Positions 1-10,930 of a DNA stretch of 64,000 nt are shown here, one piece after another. The position numbers and the translations under genes were made by a program. The DNA is taken from the NCBI GenBank assembly GCA_028583605.1, contig CM053331.1, positions 4,232,008-4,296,007 of the forward strand, read 5' to 3'. The first letter of the stretch is position 1. Every line of letters begins with the position of its first letter. The stretch is from Dastarcus helophoroides. Taxonomy: Eukaryota; Arthropoda; Insecta; Coleoptera; Bothrideridae. Below the pieces are notes generated by a model, which ran no database searches, had not been told where the DNA came from, and worked only from the letters and a program-made list of their open reading frames with translations.

Positions 1-360
1 GAATTGGTAGAAAATAAACGTATTTTGGCGGTTGACGTTTTTAAGTCCTCCAGGATTTTAAAATTTATTAAATACGTCAAAAACTCAACGTTTTTTTAAT
101 TCTTTTAAAATATATTTCGAAACCGACTATGTATTTTTCTTTAAACCGACTTCATTTTCCGATATGAATTTGGTTTAAAGAAAAATCCTTAGTCGCTTTC
201 GGATGTATTTTTAAAAAATTAAAGAGAAATTGAGTGGCTTAATTTAGTTTTCTATAACCGACAGATCACACTGAATTGTTCCAAATGTTTACGTCCTTTT
301 GTCATTTATGTCCTCTATGGAACTAAATTTAAAAAAAACTGCATTAAAAAAAGATTTATT
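1..360. other. AT-rich non-coding DNA, nothing recognised
   Basis: Sequence of ordinary complexity with A and T runs. I see no long open frame, no RNA gene and no repeat that recurs elsewhere in the window. Confidence 0.5.
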
Positions 361-487
361 CATTGAAGTGAAAACTTCTTTAGGCGCATTGGACCCTTTA
401 AGATAGGGAGAAAACTTATGGTTTCGCGTTACCATTACGCTACTTTGCGTTACCAACATGCTCCAATGTTAACAGTACTATGTAGCA
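361..487 (-). repeat. Dispersed repeat family A, truncated copy
   Basis: This stretch matches the reverse complement of 14654-14862 and 21424-21650. Shared landmarks are the gcgcctaaagaagttttcac end, stuttered blocks of the form GGTAACGCG / GATGGTAA, and an AATGTTAACAGTA block. The copy lacks the AATATTTATTGATAAT end present in the other copies. No coding capacity is visible, so it is probably a non-autonomous mobile element. Confidence 0.6.
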
Positions 488-525
488 GTGAGTAAGACAT
501 GTAATAGAATTAAAAAACGCTTTGT

Positions 526-600
526 CAACAGCGGGGTTTGAACCCGCGACTATCAGACCTCTGAAACAAAATCTGTCACCTTAACTACCAAGTCACACAA
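526..600 (-). pseudogene. tRNA-like sequence (pseudo-tRNA or SINE head)
   Basis: On the minus strand a perfect T-arm is visible (GCGGG TTCAAAC CCCGC), preceded by a box-A-like TGACTTGGTAGTTAAGG. A possible anticodon stem CAGA/TCTG encloses an over-long loop of about 13 nt. The acceptor 3' strand TGTTGAC has only a poor 5' partner. The box A and box B elements of a Pol III promoter are present, but the cloverleaf is degenerate. I therefore read it as a tRNA pseudogene or the head of a tRNA-derived SINE rather than a working tRNA. Confidence 0.45.
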
Positions 601-1246
601 ACGTTCACAACAATATGAATTTTTAAGGAGTTTTTACTTCTGGCGGCAGTTTCTAGACAGCCTAATTTTTTTTTATTTACTTCAAAATAATTTCATTTAC
701 ACATTATTTACAACAGTCGTTTAGGAGTATAGGGATTATCCATAACCACAAAATTAACTAGAAAAATAAATATAGGTCATTTTAAAAGATAAGAATAACA
801 CATTGACTAATCTTTAATTTCAGAAAAGATCAAATATCCAAAAAAGTTGGAATGCAACCTTTGAAATAGAAATTGAAAATGCAAGCTGAATTTTTCAAAA
901 AAAATGTGGAAATTTTTCAAAACTAAGGTAAATTTTTTTTTATAAGAAGACGAAATCTCAAAACAAAGTCGAAATAGTCGCATTTTTTTAAGAAAAAGGT
1001 CATCTTTTTGAGTTTGCGCCGAAATTTTGGTAAAAAAAGTAAAACTGAAAATTTTTATAAAACAATATAATATAAAATTTATCAAATATTGTAAGAAAAC
1101 TTTTTCAAACATTATCCACATTTTCAAGATTAAAGTTGATATTTTTGAAAAAATTGTGTTCAAATGTCCACTAAACGACTTGACATTTCGAGATTTAATT
1201 CGACTTTTCAAAAAAAGGTAAACATTTCTCCAGAAAAAGTTCATAT
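601..1246. other. AT-rich DNA grading into the TCGAAATTT repeat sea
   Basis: The first part is plain AT-rich DNA. From about 830 the sequence becomes A/T-run-rich with GAAATTT motifs. Open frames on both strands here are low-complexity (K/N/F/I) and overlap each other, so I do not call genes. Confidence 0.5.
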
Positions 1247-1708
1247 TGTTGCGGGCTTATCGGTTCGATTGATTACACGTGATGGATTATACCACTTTAT
1301 TACTGAGTTAACTCGGCACACTTTAACTGAACAGTAACTCGCTACTTATTTACTAATTGTTAACCCACTAACTACACTGACTTTATTATTGAACTCAACT
1401 TGGATCACCACAATTGGACAATTAACTCACTTATTATTAACTTCTACTAACTCACTAATTACACTGACTCTTAGCTGACTGACTCGAGGGAAAGCTGACC
1501 GCCTTTTTATAGTTTTGGCACCCGGTTTCTAGAACTTTTCGGCAAATAAGGCTTATCGTTTGCCGAAATTACTGGAACGCTTATCTGCCATTTGTTTCAG
1601 TATCGCTGCCGCTTTCCCCTTATCAGATCCTTCTAGAAACTTTTTTTTATTTACTAAATTCTACAATTCTATTCTAAATCTTATTTCATCTATTTACATT
1701 GCGTTACA
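1247..1708 (-). mobile_element. Solo LTR, gypsy-type family, copy 1
   Basis: The ends are TGTTGC...GTTACA as read on the + strand, a short terminal inverted repeat with TG/CA termini. Both flanks are ATAT (1243-1246 and 1709-1712), a 4-bp target duplication. The sequence aligns with 20776-21132 and with the reverse complement of 47552-47926. Read on the minus strand it has a TATA-like CTATAAAAAGGCGG box before an initiator-like run of GTCAG repeats. No internal retrotransposon genes are attached, so it is a solo LTR. It is about 90-100 bp longer than the other copies because of extra sequence in the start-site-distal end. Confidence 0.85.
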
Positions 1709-2399
1709 ATATTAAAAGAATGTTTTTCTCAAAATTGATATTTTCAAGTTTAACGTTGCTCGAAGTTTTGAAATTGTCAGTCACTTAAATTTTCCAAAAA
1801 AAAAAGATTAAGAGTTTTAAAAATGGTAAAAATTTTGAAAAAAATGGAAACACAAAGGTTGACATTTTTAAACAATTTGACAATTTGAAAAGTTGTCGTG
1901 ATTTTCAAAACAATTCAAATTTTTTAAAAAGGCAAAAAGTGGAAGAATTGCGATAATTTCAAAAATACTGAGTTTGTAAAAAATTGAAAAATTTTCGGTA
2001 AAATTTTTAAAAAGCCAATTTTATCAAAAAACTTGAAATGTTAAAAAAAAAAGTCGAACATATTTTTAAAAAATCAATTTTTTGATTCAGAATTTTCAAA
2101 ATTCAAATTAAAATTTAAAAAAAAAATGTCAAAATTTGTCAAAATTTTCAAAAAAAAATTTGAAAGGTATTTTTTTAGTATTTTTAGTATTATTTAAAAA
2201 ATGCCAACATTTTGAAAAATAGTCCAAATTTAAGTAAAAAATTGAACGAATTTTCAAAATAATTTGAAATTCTGCAAAATAGTCAAAAATTTCGAAACAA
2301 GTCAGAATTCGACAAAAAATTAACACATTCTCAAAGAATTCGAAAATTTGCAAAATAGTCAAACAATTAAAAAAATTGAAAGTTCAAAAAAGTTCAAAT

Positions 2400-4330
2400 T
2401 TTGCAAAATAGTCATTACTTGAAAAAAGTCCAAATTCGATCAAAAATTGCCAAATTTTCAGAAAAAAAATCCGAAATTCTGTAAAATTGCCAAAAAATTC
2501 AAAAAAAGTTGCTATTTCAAAGAAATGCAAAAGGCTCGAAAGCTTACAAAAAAGTTCAAAACTTTGAAAAATAATAAAATTTTGAAAAAAAAAAACCAAA
2601 TTCTCAAAAAGGGGCGAAATTCAAACAATTTCAGATATTTAAAAATATTTGAAATTTAAAAAAAGTGTCGACATTATTATAAAAAGTCGAGATTTAAAAA
2701 ATGACGAAACTGAAAAAAACCTAACCTAAAAAAAGTCCAAAATCAACGAAAAATTGCCAAATTTTTGAATTATGAAATATTGAAAAAAATACCCAAATTG
2801 AAGATTTTAAAAAAGGGCGAAATTTTCAAAAAAAAATCAGATATTTAAAGAAAAAAAAATATTTTGAAAAAACATCTAAATTTGACCAAAATGACCAAAT
2901 TTCAGAAAAATTCAAAATTTGGCAAAATAGTCAAAATTTTCAAAAAAAGTTGTCATTTTAAAAAAAATCGAAATTTTCCCAAAGGATCGAAAGCTTACAA
3001 AAAGTTCAAAACTTTGAAAAATAATAAAATTTTGAAAAAAAAACGAAATTCTCAAAAAAGGGGCGAAATTCAAACAATTTCAGATATTTAAAAATATTTG
3101 AAATTTAAAAAAAGTGTCGACATTATTATAAAAAGTCGAGATTTAAAAAAATTTGTCGAGACCTAAACAAAAGTCCAAAATCAACGAAAAATTGCCAAAT
3201 TTTTCCAAAAAAATCGAAAATTTGCAAAAAAGTGAAAACTTTGAAAACATATGAAATATTGAAAAAATACCCAAATTGAAGATTTTAAAAAAGGGCGAAA
3301 TTTTCAAAAAAAAATCAGATATTTAAAGAAAAAAAAATATTTTGAAAAAACATCTAAATTTGACCAAAATGACCAAATTTCAGAAAAATTCAAAATTTGG
3401 CAAAATAGTCAAAATTTTCAAAAAAAGTTGCCATTTTAAAAAAAATCGAAATTTTCCCAAAGGATCGAAAGCTTACAAAAAGTTCAAAACTTTGAAAAAT
3501 AATAAAATTTTGAAAAAAAAAACGAAATTCTCAAAAAAGGAGCGAAATTTAAACAATTTCAGATATTTAAAAATATTTGAAATTTAAAAAAAGTGTCGAC
3601 ATTATTATAAAAGTCGAGATTTAAAAAAAATTGTCGAGACCTAAACAAAAGTCCAAAATCAACGAGAAATTGCCAAATTTTTCCAAAAAAATGGAAAATT
3701 TGCAAAAGAGTGAAAACTTTGAAAAAATATGAAATATTGAAAAAAATACCGAAATTGAAGATTTTAAAAAATGGCGAAATTTTCAACAAAAATCAGATAT
3801 TCAAAGAAAAAAAAATATTTTGGAAAAACATCTAAATTTGACCAAAATGACCAAATTTCAGAAAAATTCAAAATTTGGCAAAATAGTCAAAATTTTCAAA
3901 AAAAGTTGCCATTTAAAAAAAAATCGAAATTTTCCCAAAGGATCGAAAGCTTACAAAAAGTTCAAAACTTTGAAAAATAATAAAATTTTGAAAAAAAAAA
4001 CGAAATTCTCAAATAAGGGGCAAAATTCAAACACTTTCAGATATTTAAAAATATTTGAAATTTAAAAAAAGTGTCGACATTATTATAAAAAGTCGAGATT
4101 TAAAAAAAATTGTCGAGACCTAAACAAAAGTCCAAAATCAACGAAAAATTGCCAAATTTTTCCAAAAAATCGGAAATTTGCAAAAAAGTGAAAACTTTGA
4201 AAAAATATGAAATATTGAAAAAAATACCGAAATTGAAGATTTTAAAAAGGGTGAAATTTAAAAAAAAAAAACAGATATTTAAAGAATATTTCAAAAATAC
4301 TTTGAAAAAACATCTAAATTTGACCAAAAT
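2400..4330. repeat. 478-bp higher-order tandem array
   Basis: The landmark CGAAAGCTTACAAAA occurs at about 2537, 2988, 3466 and 3943, giving periods of 451, 478 and 477 bp. Identical peptides in the forward frames at 2864, 3342 and 3820 show the same 478-bp step. A decayed fifth landmark lies near 4752. The repeats share long identical stretches, so the amplification is fairly recent. Confidence 0.85.
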
Positions 4331-4796
4331 TACCAATTTTCAGAAAAATTCAAAATTTTCAAAAAAAGTTGTGATTTTAAAGAAATTCAAATGTTTCCGA
4401 AAAAAATCAATAGTTTATTAAAAAAGTCTTAATTTTGAAAAATGACGAAACTGAAGAAAACAAAATTTTCAAATAAATGAATTTTCAAAGGGTCATGATT
4501 TTGAAAAGAATGTCGACATTTTGAAAAAATTCTGATTCAACCAAAAAGTGCCACATTTTCAAAAAAAAATCAAAATTTTGGAAAGTAGTTAAAAACTTTA
4601 AAACAGTTAAAATTTCAAAAAGTCGAAATTTTCAAAAAAAAAAACTCGAAATTCGATCAAAAATTGCGACACTTTCAAAAAAATCCGAAATTTTGCGACT
4701 AGTCAAAAACTTTAAAAAAAAGTTGTCATAAAGTCGAAATTTTCCCAAAAAATCGAAAGCTTACAAAAAAGTTCGAAATTTTGAAAATTGTTAAAA

Positions 4797-4893
4797 TTTT
4801 GAAAAATGATAAAATTTTGAAAAATGATAAAATTTTGAAAAATGATAAAATTTTGAAAAATGATAAAATTTTGAAAAATGATAAAATTTTGCA
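4797..4893. repeat. 18-bp minisatellite
   Basis: About five and a half head-to-tail copies of AAAATTTTGAAAAATGAT, nearly identical. It lies inside the A-rich repeat sea. Confidence 0.9.
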
Positions 4894-5655
4894 AAAAACG
4901 AAATTTTTAAAATATTTGAAATATTAAAAAGGGGCATAATTAAAAAAATCCAGTTATTTAAAAATATTTGAAATTTAGAAAAAGTGTCGAAATTTTTATA
5001 AAAAGTCGAGATTTAAAAAAAATTGCCGACCCTTTGTAAGAGGGCCAAATTCAACCAAAAATTGCCACATTTTTTTTAACAAAGTCGAAAATTTACAAAA
5101 AAAGTCCAAAATTTTGAATAATGATGAAATATTGAGAAAAAAAACGAAATTTTTCAAAAAAATGAAGATTTCAAAAAAGAGCGAAATTTCCAAAAAAATC
5201 AGATATTTAAAGAAAAATAAATGTTTTGAAAAAACGTCCAAAATAAGCAAATTTCAAAAAATTTCGAAATTTTGCAAATTAGTCAAAAAATTCAAAAAGT
5301 TGAGATTTCAGAGAAAGTCAGAATTTTCCCCAAAAAATTCAAAGTTTACAAAAAAGGTCATAATTTTGAAAAATGTTGAAATTTTGAAAAAAAACAAAAT
5401 TTTCTAAAAAATAGTGACTTCGCGATTTTGAAAAAAATTCTGACATTTTGATAAAAATTCCGACATTTTAAAAAAATTCAGATTCAATTCAAATTTTGCA
5501 AACTAGTCAAAAAATTCAAAAAATGTTGAGATTTCAAAGAAATTTAAATTTTTCCAAAAAAAATCAAGTTTATAAAAAGTCATAATTTTGAAAAATGACG
5601 AAACTGAAAAAAACAAAATTTTCAAATAAATGAATTTTCAAAGGGTCATGATTTT

Positions 5656-7300
5656 ATGCAAGAAGAATGCAACCTAGACTACAAATTCATGCAGCCCTCC
5701 AGGCGGTGTGTATAGTGAATCATATCATAGGTAGCTTAGCTGAACTACCAACAGTTGAAACACTGCCACCTAGCGAAGCGGTTGCTCTCTAGGAGAGTTC
5801 CCAGAAGACAAGGATTCTATAATGCACAGACCACAAATAGATTTTGAACATTTATTAGATTCGAAGTTTGGAAACCAAATACCGGTTTCGATCTTGTTAG
5901 ATCTCGTCAGTTTGGTATATCCAAATCGAATGCTAATAAATGTTCCGACAAGTAAATACTAAAACATTCACAGGCGTTAAGCGAGTGATTCTTTAGTACT
6001 ACCACCTATTGGTCCATAGAGAAACTATGGCCATCGCCAACAATGTCGTATGTAAGTAGAATGCAACCTAGAATGCAAATTCATGCAGCCCTCCAGGCGT
6101 GTATAGTGGAACACAATAGGTAGCTGAACTAACAACAGTTGAAACACTGCCACCTAGCGAAGCGGTTGCTCTCTAGGAAAGTTCTCAGAAGACAAGGATT
6201 CTAATGCACAGACCAATAGGTTTGAACATTTATTAGATTCGAAGTTTGGAAACCAAATACCGGTTTCGATCTTGTTAGATCTCGTCAGTTTGGTATATCC
6301 AAATCGAATGCTAATAAATGTTCCGACAAGTAAGTACTAAAACATTCACAGGCGTCAAGCGAGTGATTCTTTAATACTATCACCTATTGGTCCATAGAGA
6401 AACTATGGCCATCGCCAACAATGTCGTATGCAAGAAGAATGCAACCTAGAATACAAATTCATGCAGCCCTCCAGGCGAGTATAGTAACTCATAAGTAGCT
6501 GAACTAACAACAGTTGAAACACTGCCACCTAGCGAAGCGGTTGCTCTCTAGGAGAGTTCCCAGAAGACAAGGATTCTATAATGCACAGACCAATAGGTTT
6601 GAACATTTATTAGATTCGAAGTTTGGAAACCAAATACCGGTTTCGATCTTGTTAGATCTCGTCAGTTTGGTATATCCAACTCGAATACTAACAAATGTTT
6701 CGACAAGTAAGTACTAAAACATTCACAGGCGTCAAGCGAGTGATTCTTTAGTACTATCACCTATTGGTCCATAGAGAAACTATGGCCATCGCCAACAATG
6801 TCGTATGCAAGAAGAATGCAACCTAGACTACAAATTCATGCAGCCCTCCAGGCGTGTATAGTGAATCATAGGTAGCTGAACTAACAACAGTTGAAACACT
6901 GCCACCTAGCGAAGCGGTTGCTCTCTAGGAGAGTTCCCAGAAGACAAGGATTCTATAATGCACAGACCAATAGGTTTGAACATTTATTAGATTCGAAGTT
7001 TGGAAACCAAATACCGGTTTCGATCTTGGAGGGCTGCATGAATTTGTAGTTTAGGTTGCATTCTTCTTGTATACGACATTATTGGCGATGGCCCTAGTTT
7101 CTCTATGGATCAATAAGTGGTAGTACTAAAGAATCACTCGCTTGACGCCTGTGAATGTTTTAGTACTTACTTGTCAGAACATTTGTAAGCATTCAAGTTG
7201 GATATACCAAACTGACGAGATCTAACAAGATCGAAACCGGTATTTGGTTTCCAAACTTCAAATCTAATAAATGTTCAAAGCTATTGGTCTGTGCATTATA
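5656..7300. mobile_element. ~377-bp satellite-like array with inverted end, inserted as a unit
   Basis: GAATGCAACCTAGA recurs at 5665, 6059, 6437 and 6814, giving monomers of 394, 378 and 377 bp. The fourth monomer breaks at about 7027 and is followed by an inverted partial monomer to 7300. The block is flanked by the 11-bp direct repeat GTCATGATTTT (5645-5655 and 7301-7311), and the flanks join to restore the repeat seen at 4490-4700. This looks like one insertion with a target duplication. A 377-bp period recalls beetle satellites, but I cannot identify the family without a search. Confidence 0.8.
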
Positions 7301-7311
7301 GTCATGATTTT

Positions 7312-8178
7312 GAAAAAAATATCGACATTTTGAAAAAATTCTGATTCAGCCAAAAAGTGGCACAGTTTCAAAAAAATCGAAATTTTGGAAAATAATTAAA
7401 AACTTAGAAAAAAGTTGAACTTTGAAAGAATGTCGAAATTGTAAAAAAAACACCGGAATTTTCAACAAAAAAAATTGGAAATTTCAAAAAGGTGCAAAAT
7501 TTCGAATAAATTTCAGATGTTTTGAAATTTTGAAAAAATGACTCATTTTCAAAAAAGCGAAAATTTTAAAAAATTCAAAAAATGTTGAAATTTCAAAAAA
7601 GTCAAAATTTTTAAAAAAAATCGAAAATTCACTAAAGAAAGACAAAATTTTGAAAAATGATGAAAATATGAAAGAAATAAAATAGAAAATTTCAAAATGG
7701 GCCCTAATGTTGAGAAAACAATTCTACAAAAATATTTGAAATTTTGAAAAAATGAAAGTTTCAAAAGCAGAAATTTTGAAAAAAATTGCCGACATCCAAA
7801 TTCAACCAAAAATTGCCAAATTTCAGAAAAATTCGAAATTTTGGGAAATGGCGAAAAAATTCAAAAAAAAGTTGGGTTTTCAAAGAAAATCGAAATTTTG
7901 CTAAAAAACTCAAAAGTATTAGGAAAATGGTCTAAATCTTTAAAAATTATGAAACAAAATTTTCAATTGAAAATTTGATTACGGGTAATTTTTTTTAAAT
8001 GTTGAAATTTTGGAAAATAGTAGACATTTTCAAAAAGTCGAAATTTAGGGTCGGAATTTTCAAAAGTTAAAATTTTGAACAAAAAGCCGAAAATTTTGAA
8101 AAAGGTTGACATTTTCAAGTTTACACTCAAAAAAATTGAAATTTTCATGGAAAGGTGAACTTTCCAAAAAAAAGCCAA
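7312..8178. repeat. TCGAAATTT repeat sea, A-rich on + strand
   Basis: Continuation of the sea after the satellite insertion. Its first part matches 4490-4700. No gene is visible. Confidence 0.7.
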
Positions 8179-8322
8179 TATTTCTAAAAGACATTTTTTT
8201 AAATATCAAGTGAACGCGCGTGTGTGGACAAATTTTTGATTTATTATCATTTGTTTCAGCTGAATTCAAACTAATCATGACGCCTCTGCTCCCGGTAGAA
8301 GAAACAAACGCGTGCTCGGGCA
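8179..8322 (+). repeat. Shadow copy of the otd-1 exon 1 acceptor and 5' leader
   Basis: This stretch aligns with 8402-8553 over about 145 bp, roughly three quarters identical by eye. Shared blocks include GTGTGTGGACAA, TTTTTGATTTATT, TTTGTTTCAG, CTCCCGGT and GTGCTCGGGCA. It therefore duplicates the intron end, the splice acceptor and the first ~60 nt of the exon, but not the ATG or coding part. It may be a dead duplicate or an alternative untranslated exon. A weak donor, GTAATA, follows at about 8326. Confidence 0.75.
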
Positions 8323-8490
8323 AAAGTAATAATCTAAACTTGGGAAAAAAGTCAAGATCCCCAATAAAAAATTTTCAAATTTAAATTTCGAGATTAAAGT
8401 CAACATTTCTAAAAGAAATTTTTCTGAAAATATTCACTCAATGTGTCAATGTGTGTGGACAACTTTTTGATTTATTGTCGTTTGTTTCAG
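8323..8490 (+). other. Spacer and splice-acceptor region of otd-1 exon 1
   Basis: The right half duplicates the region before the shadow copy. It ends in TTTATTGTCGTTTGTTTCAG, a good pyrimidine-rich 3' splice site with AG at 8489-8490. If it is used, a non-coding first exon and the promoter lie upstream, possibly outside the window. I see no TATA box here. Confidence 0.55.
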
Positions 8491-8579
8491 TGAAATTTAG
8501 TCTAGTCAAGACGTCTCCGCTCCCGGTGGAAGAAACGGGCGTGTGCTCGGGCACCAGCGGGTTGTTTCCCCGTATGAAT

Positions 8580-8739
8580 ATGGCCGGGTACTTGAAAACG
8601 CCCACGGGACCACACGGCCACTTTTCCACACATCCCGGCCTAGGAACCGGCCTGGGTTCAACCCTGAGCGGGATGCCAATGCCGGGATTGGGCCACTTCG
8701 GCCTGTCGCATCCCCTGGAGCCCGTCGGCTTCCCACAAG
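8580..8739 (+). CDS. otd-1: Orthodenticle-1 homeobox protein, coding exon 1 (residues 1-54)
   Basis: This exon encodes the N-terminal region upstream of the DNA-binding domain. It starts MAGYLKTP, matching the short (M)xxYLK start typical of Otx/Otd proteins, and continues as a Gly/Pro/His/Leu-rich stretch of 53 residues, ending in the first base of a glycine codon completed in exon 2. Two in-frame ATGs are close together, at 8574 (MNMAGYLK) and 8580. I chose 8580 because the family usually begins right at the YLK motif; the upstream ATG would add two residues. The frame stays open upstream to 8451, but that part precedes the likely splice acceptor at 8490. The 5' leader in this exon is 8491-8579. 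The exon is markedly GC-richer than its surroundings. Donor: CAAG|GTAAAT. Confidence 0.9.
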
Positions 8740-9013
8740 GTAAATATTTTTAAGGAATTGCATTCGATTTTGAAATGTGGCAGCGTATGGGACAACCACA
8801 CAACTTGTACCCCAACATTTTTCGAAATTCGAGGATTCGGTGATGCTAGAAAAGAATTTAGGTGATACTAGTCTCTGGGTGATACTAAAAACGAACTCTA
8901 TTTATCTTAATGACGTATTCGGAAGATTAAGTAAATATAGAAACGAAAACAAGTGGTGAATATCAAGAAAAAAAGATGATTCATTGTTTTTGAGTTTTGT
9001 GAAGCATCTGATG
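8740..9013. other. Start of intron 1, nothing recognised
   Basis: Ordinary AT-rich sequence after the exon 1 donor. The short open frame at 8777-8959 has no recognisable features and is probably chance. Confidence 0.4.
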
Positions 9014-9062
9014 CCGACGGAAAATTTTTAACGTGAATATCGCGTTAAAAATTTTCCGTCGG
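9014..9062. repeat. Perfect 20-bp inverted repeat (hairpin)
   Basis: Arms 9014-9033 and 9043-9062 are exact complements (CCGACGGAAAATTTTTAACG and its inverse), separated by a 9-nt loop. It lies in intron 1 some 275 bp after the exon 1 donor. It could be a tiny foldback element or an RNA hairpin in the pre-mRNA. There is no T-run after it, and it is not a bacterial-type terminator context. Confidence 0.9.
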
Positions 9063-9247
9063 AACACATGTTTCCTTTACAGATTTACAAACATTCAAAA
9101 TATTTGTAATATTCGTGAGAAAATGCCTCCTGAGCCACTCCATAACGTTTACACCCATTTCCTTTCAAAATATTCTGCACAGTTCGCGATTTCTTACGTA
9201 ATTCGTTATCGCAATCGGCTGATTTTCATCAAAACGTTTTCTATACT

Positions 9248-9425
9248 TTAGCGGTTGCATTCTTTTCTTCAAATTTTTTGATGCTACTATTTGTGGTAGT
9301 ATTAAAGATATTGTCATTTATTAATAAAAAAAAACATTCTTTAGCGATTGCATTCATTTTGTCGAACTTTTTTGATGCTACTATTTGTGGTAGTATTAAA
9401 GAGTTGTCATTTATTCACAAAACAA
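9248..9425. repeat. 93-bp direct duplication
   Basis: Two copies begin with TTAGCGGTTGCATTC (9248) and TTAGCGATTGCATTC (9341). Both contain TTTTTTGATGCTACTATTTG and end in a TGTCATTTATT block. A few substitutions and an A-run difference separate them. Confidence 0.85.
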
Positions 9426-10930
9426 ATGGCAACTAAAGTACTGCCAGTTCTAGCGAGGGGCTTAAGATAAAGAAAATCAACGTAGCTGACTTCTGAAATT
9501 ATACATAGCGATCGCTTATAAAAAAAATCGTTTTTGTTCGAGTTGACAGTTTGCCAACTTTGGCGCTGCGGGAGCGGATTATACAAATTATATTCCTTAT
9601 CTAAATGCATCGGGCGATGATAATGGAAACAACACAGCCGTTAATATATGCAATGGGGTGGTGCAAGGGCTTAATTCACGGCAGTGTGTGCGCGGTGATA
9701 AATGGAATCAGTACTCCGAAAACACAACGGCGGCGGGGCCCTTCGAACTAGATCGACTAAAATGTTTAAAATCGCCGCCGCGCCATGAGAACCAGACATC
9801 TGCCCAATAAAATTCCTCTGGGGTGTCAAATCGAATCACTGATGTTTCATTGGGGTAGTTTAATCGTGAATTATAACTGCCTATCGCACCCCGGATCGTC
9901 CCGAAAATTGGTTACAGTGTTGGGTGTACTTCGCGTAATAAATTAATTTCGTTGGGGGCTTACGTACAATAATTAACAATAAGGCATCCATCAGGGTCTA
10001 ATCTTGGGCTTCAGGTTGTTTGTTCCTCGATAAATAATATTAAAAGCGTCAGTTTGACCAACTGACTGACTGAAATTTTGAATTCTTTAATTAGAGTGAC
10101 CTGAGAACTTTGTAAGTTCTTGGAATGAAGCTTTTCAACCGTCAAATGATTTACAATTTTTTGGAAATCCATTATCGAAATTTGTCGCTCAGTTTGATGC
10201 TTTGTAATATTATTTATCGAATAACAAGTGTCATACAATTTTTTTAAGTAAAAAAAAGTAGAAAGTTCTTAGGTCACTCGGTTTAAAAATGTTGGCTAAC
10301 CAATGACTTTGGGCAAACCGTTTCATAAATTATTTCGTCACTCGACAAACTGACGTAATACTTAAGGCATTTAGCTTAAACAATTCATAAATGAAAACTC
10401 AACAGGAAAAGTAATAGGTCGATAAGATAAACTAATGAAAAAATAGACACTCCACATGCCTTCCAAAAATTCTTCTCCCACTTTTTCGCATTTACCCGAA
10501 TTATTTTGGCAATAAGTCCCAGTTCTTCGACGTTGACCGTCAGATTTAAAAGCAAACTTGACAAATCAAGTTCTTCTGTTACATTTGGACCGCAAATGCA
10601 CCGAAAACTCGCCCTAGTGCCGCAACGTTTGGCCATCGAGCGAACTTTCCAAAAGGAGCGAAATGTTCGGGACGGAGGGGTGTTCAGGCTGTCGGAGTTT
10701 GAGCCGATTAAGGGGGCGGTGGGTGGCCGTTGCCCGGGAAACGACACTCCAGGATCGTGCCCGTGGGCAGGTTGTGGCATCGTAAACAAACTCCTGCTGT
10801 CGGCTTTGGGGCCAGATTCGAATTCAGAGATTTTTCAGTTTCGACTCAGCTGAAAGCAAGAGGCGATGTTTTACGCTAGTGCGCGGTGAGAACGACGAGT
10901 CAACAGAACGAGTCATATGTTGTGACGATC
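9426..10930. promoter_or_regulatory. Unique non-coding island in intron 1 (enhancer candidate)
   Basis: About 1.5 kb of ordinary-complexity, locally GC-rich sequence with no repeat family and no credible gene. Overlapping open frames on both strands at 10385-10853 look like chance in GC-rich DNA. In a head-patterning gene, a large first intron with such an island is a likely place for regulatory DNA, but that is inference from position and complexity only. Confidence 0.3.

Larger units (their letters stand above)
1709..5655. repeat. TCGAAATTT repeat sea, A-rich on + strand
   Basis: Degenerate units of the type AAAAAAGTCGAAATTTTGAA repeat throughout. Nested inside are a 478-bp tandem array and an 18-bp minisatellite. 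The segment 4400-4700 recurs at 5560-5655 plus 7301-7400, so the satellite block at 5656-7300 has split one copy of a larger repeat. Open frames are lysine/asparagine- or phenylalanine-rich and follow the repeat period; they are not genes. Confidence 0.8.

Noticed and set aside
807..1244. 145-residue open frame on the minus strand
   Set aside because: Phenylalanine/serine/lysine-rich low-complexity product from A/T runs; opposite-strand frames are equally open. No start context or domain.
8451..8573. ATG at 8451 as the otd-1 start
   Set aside because: It lies before the probable splice acceptor at 8490 and would add 43 residues unlike any Otd N-terminus. The YLK start at 8580 fits the family.
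8506..8799. Minus-strand 97-residue open frame over exon 1
   Set aside because: Shadow of the GC-rich coding exon on the other strand.
10385..10853. 134-residue minus and 115-residue plus open frames
   Set aside because: They overlap on opposite strands in GC-richer DNA, and neither has a recognisable domain, splice context or convincing start.
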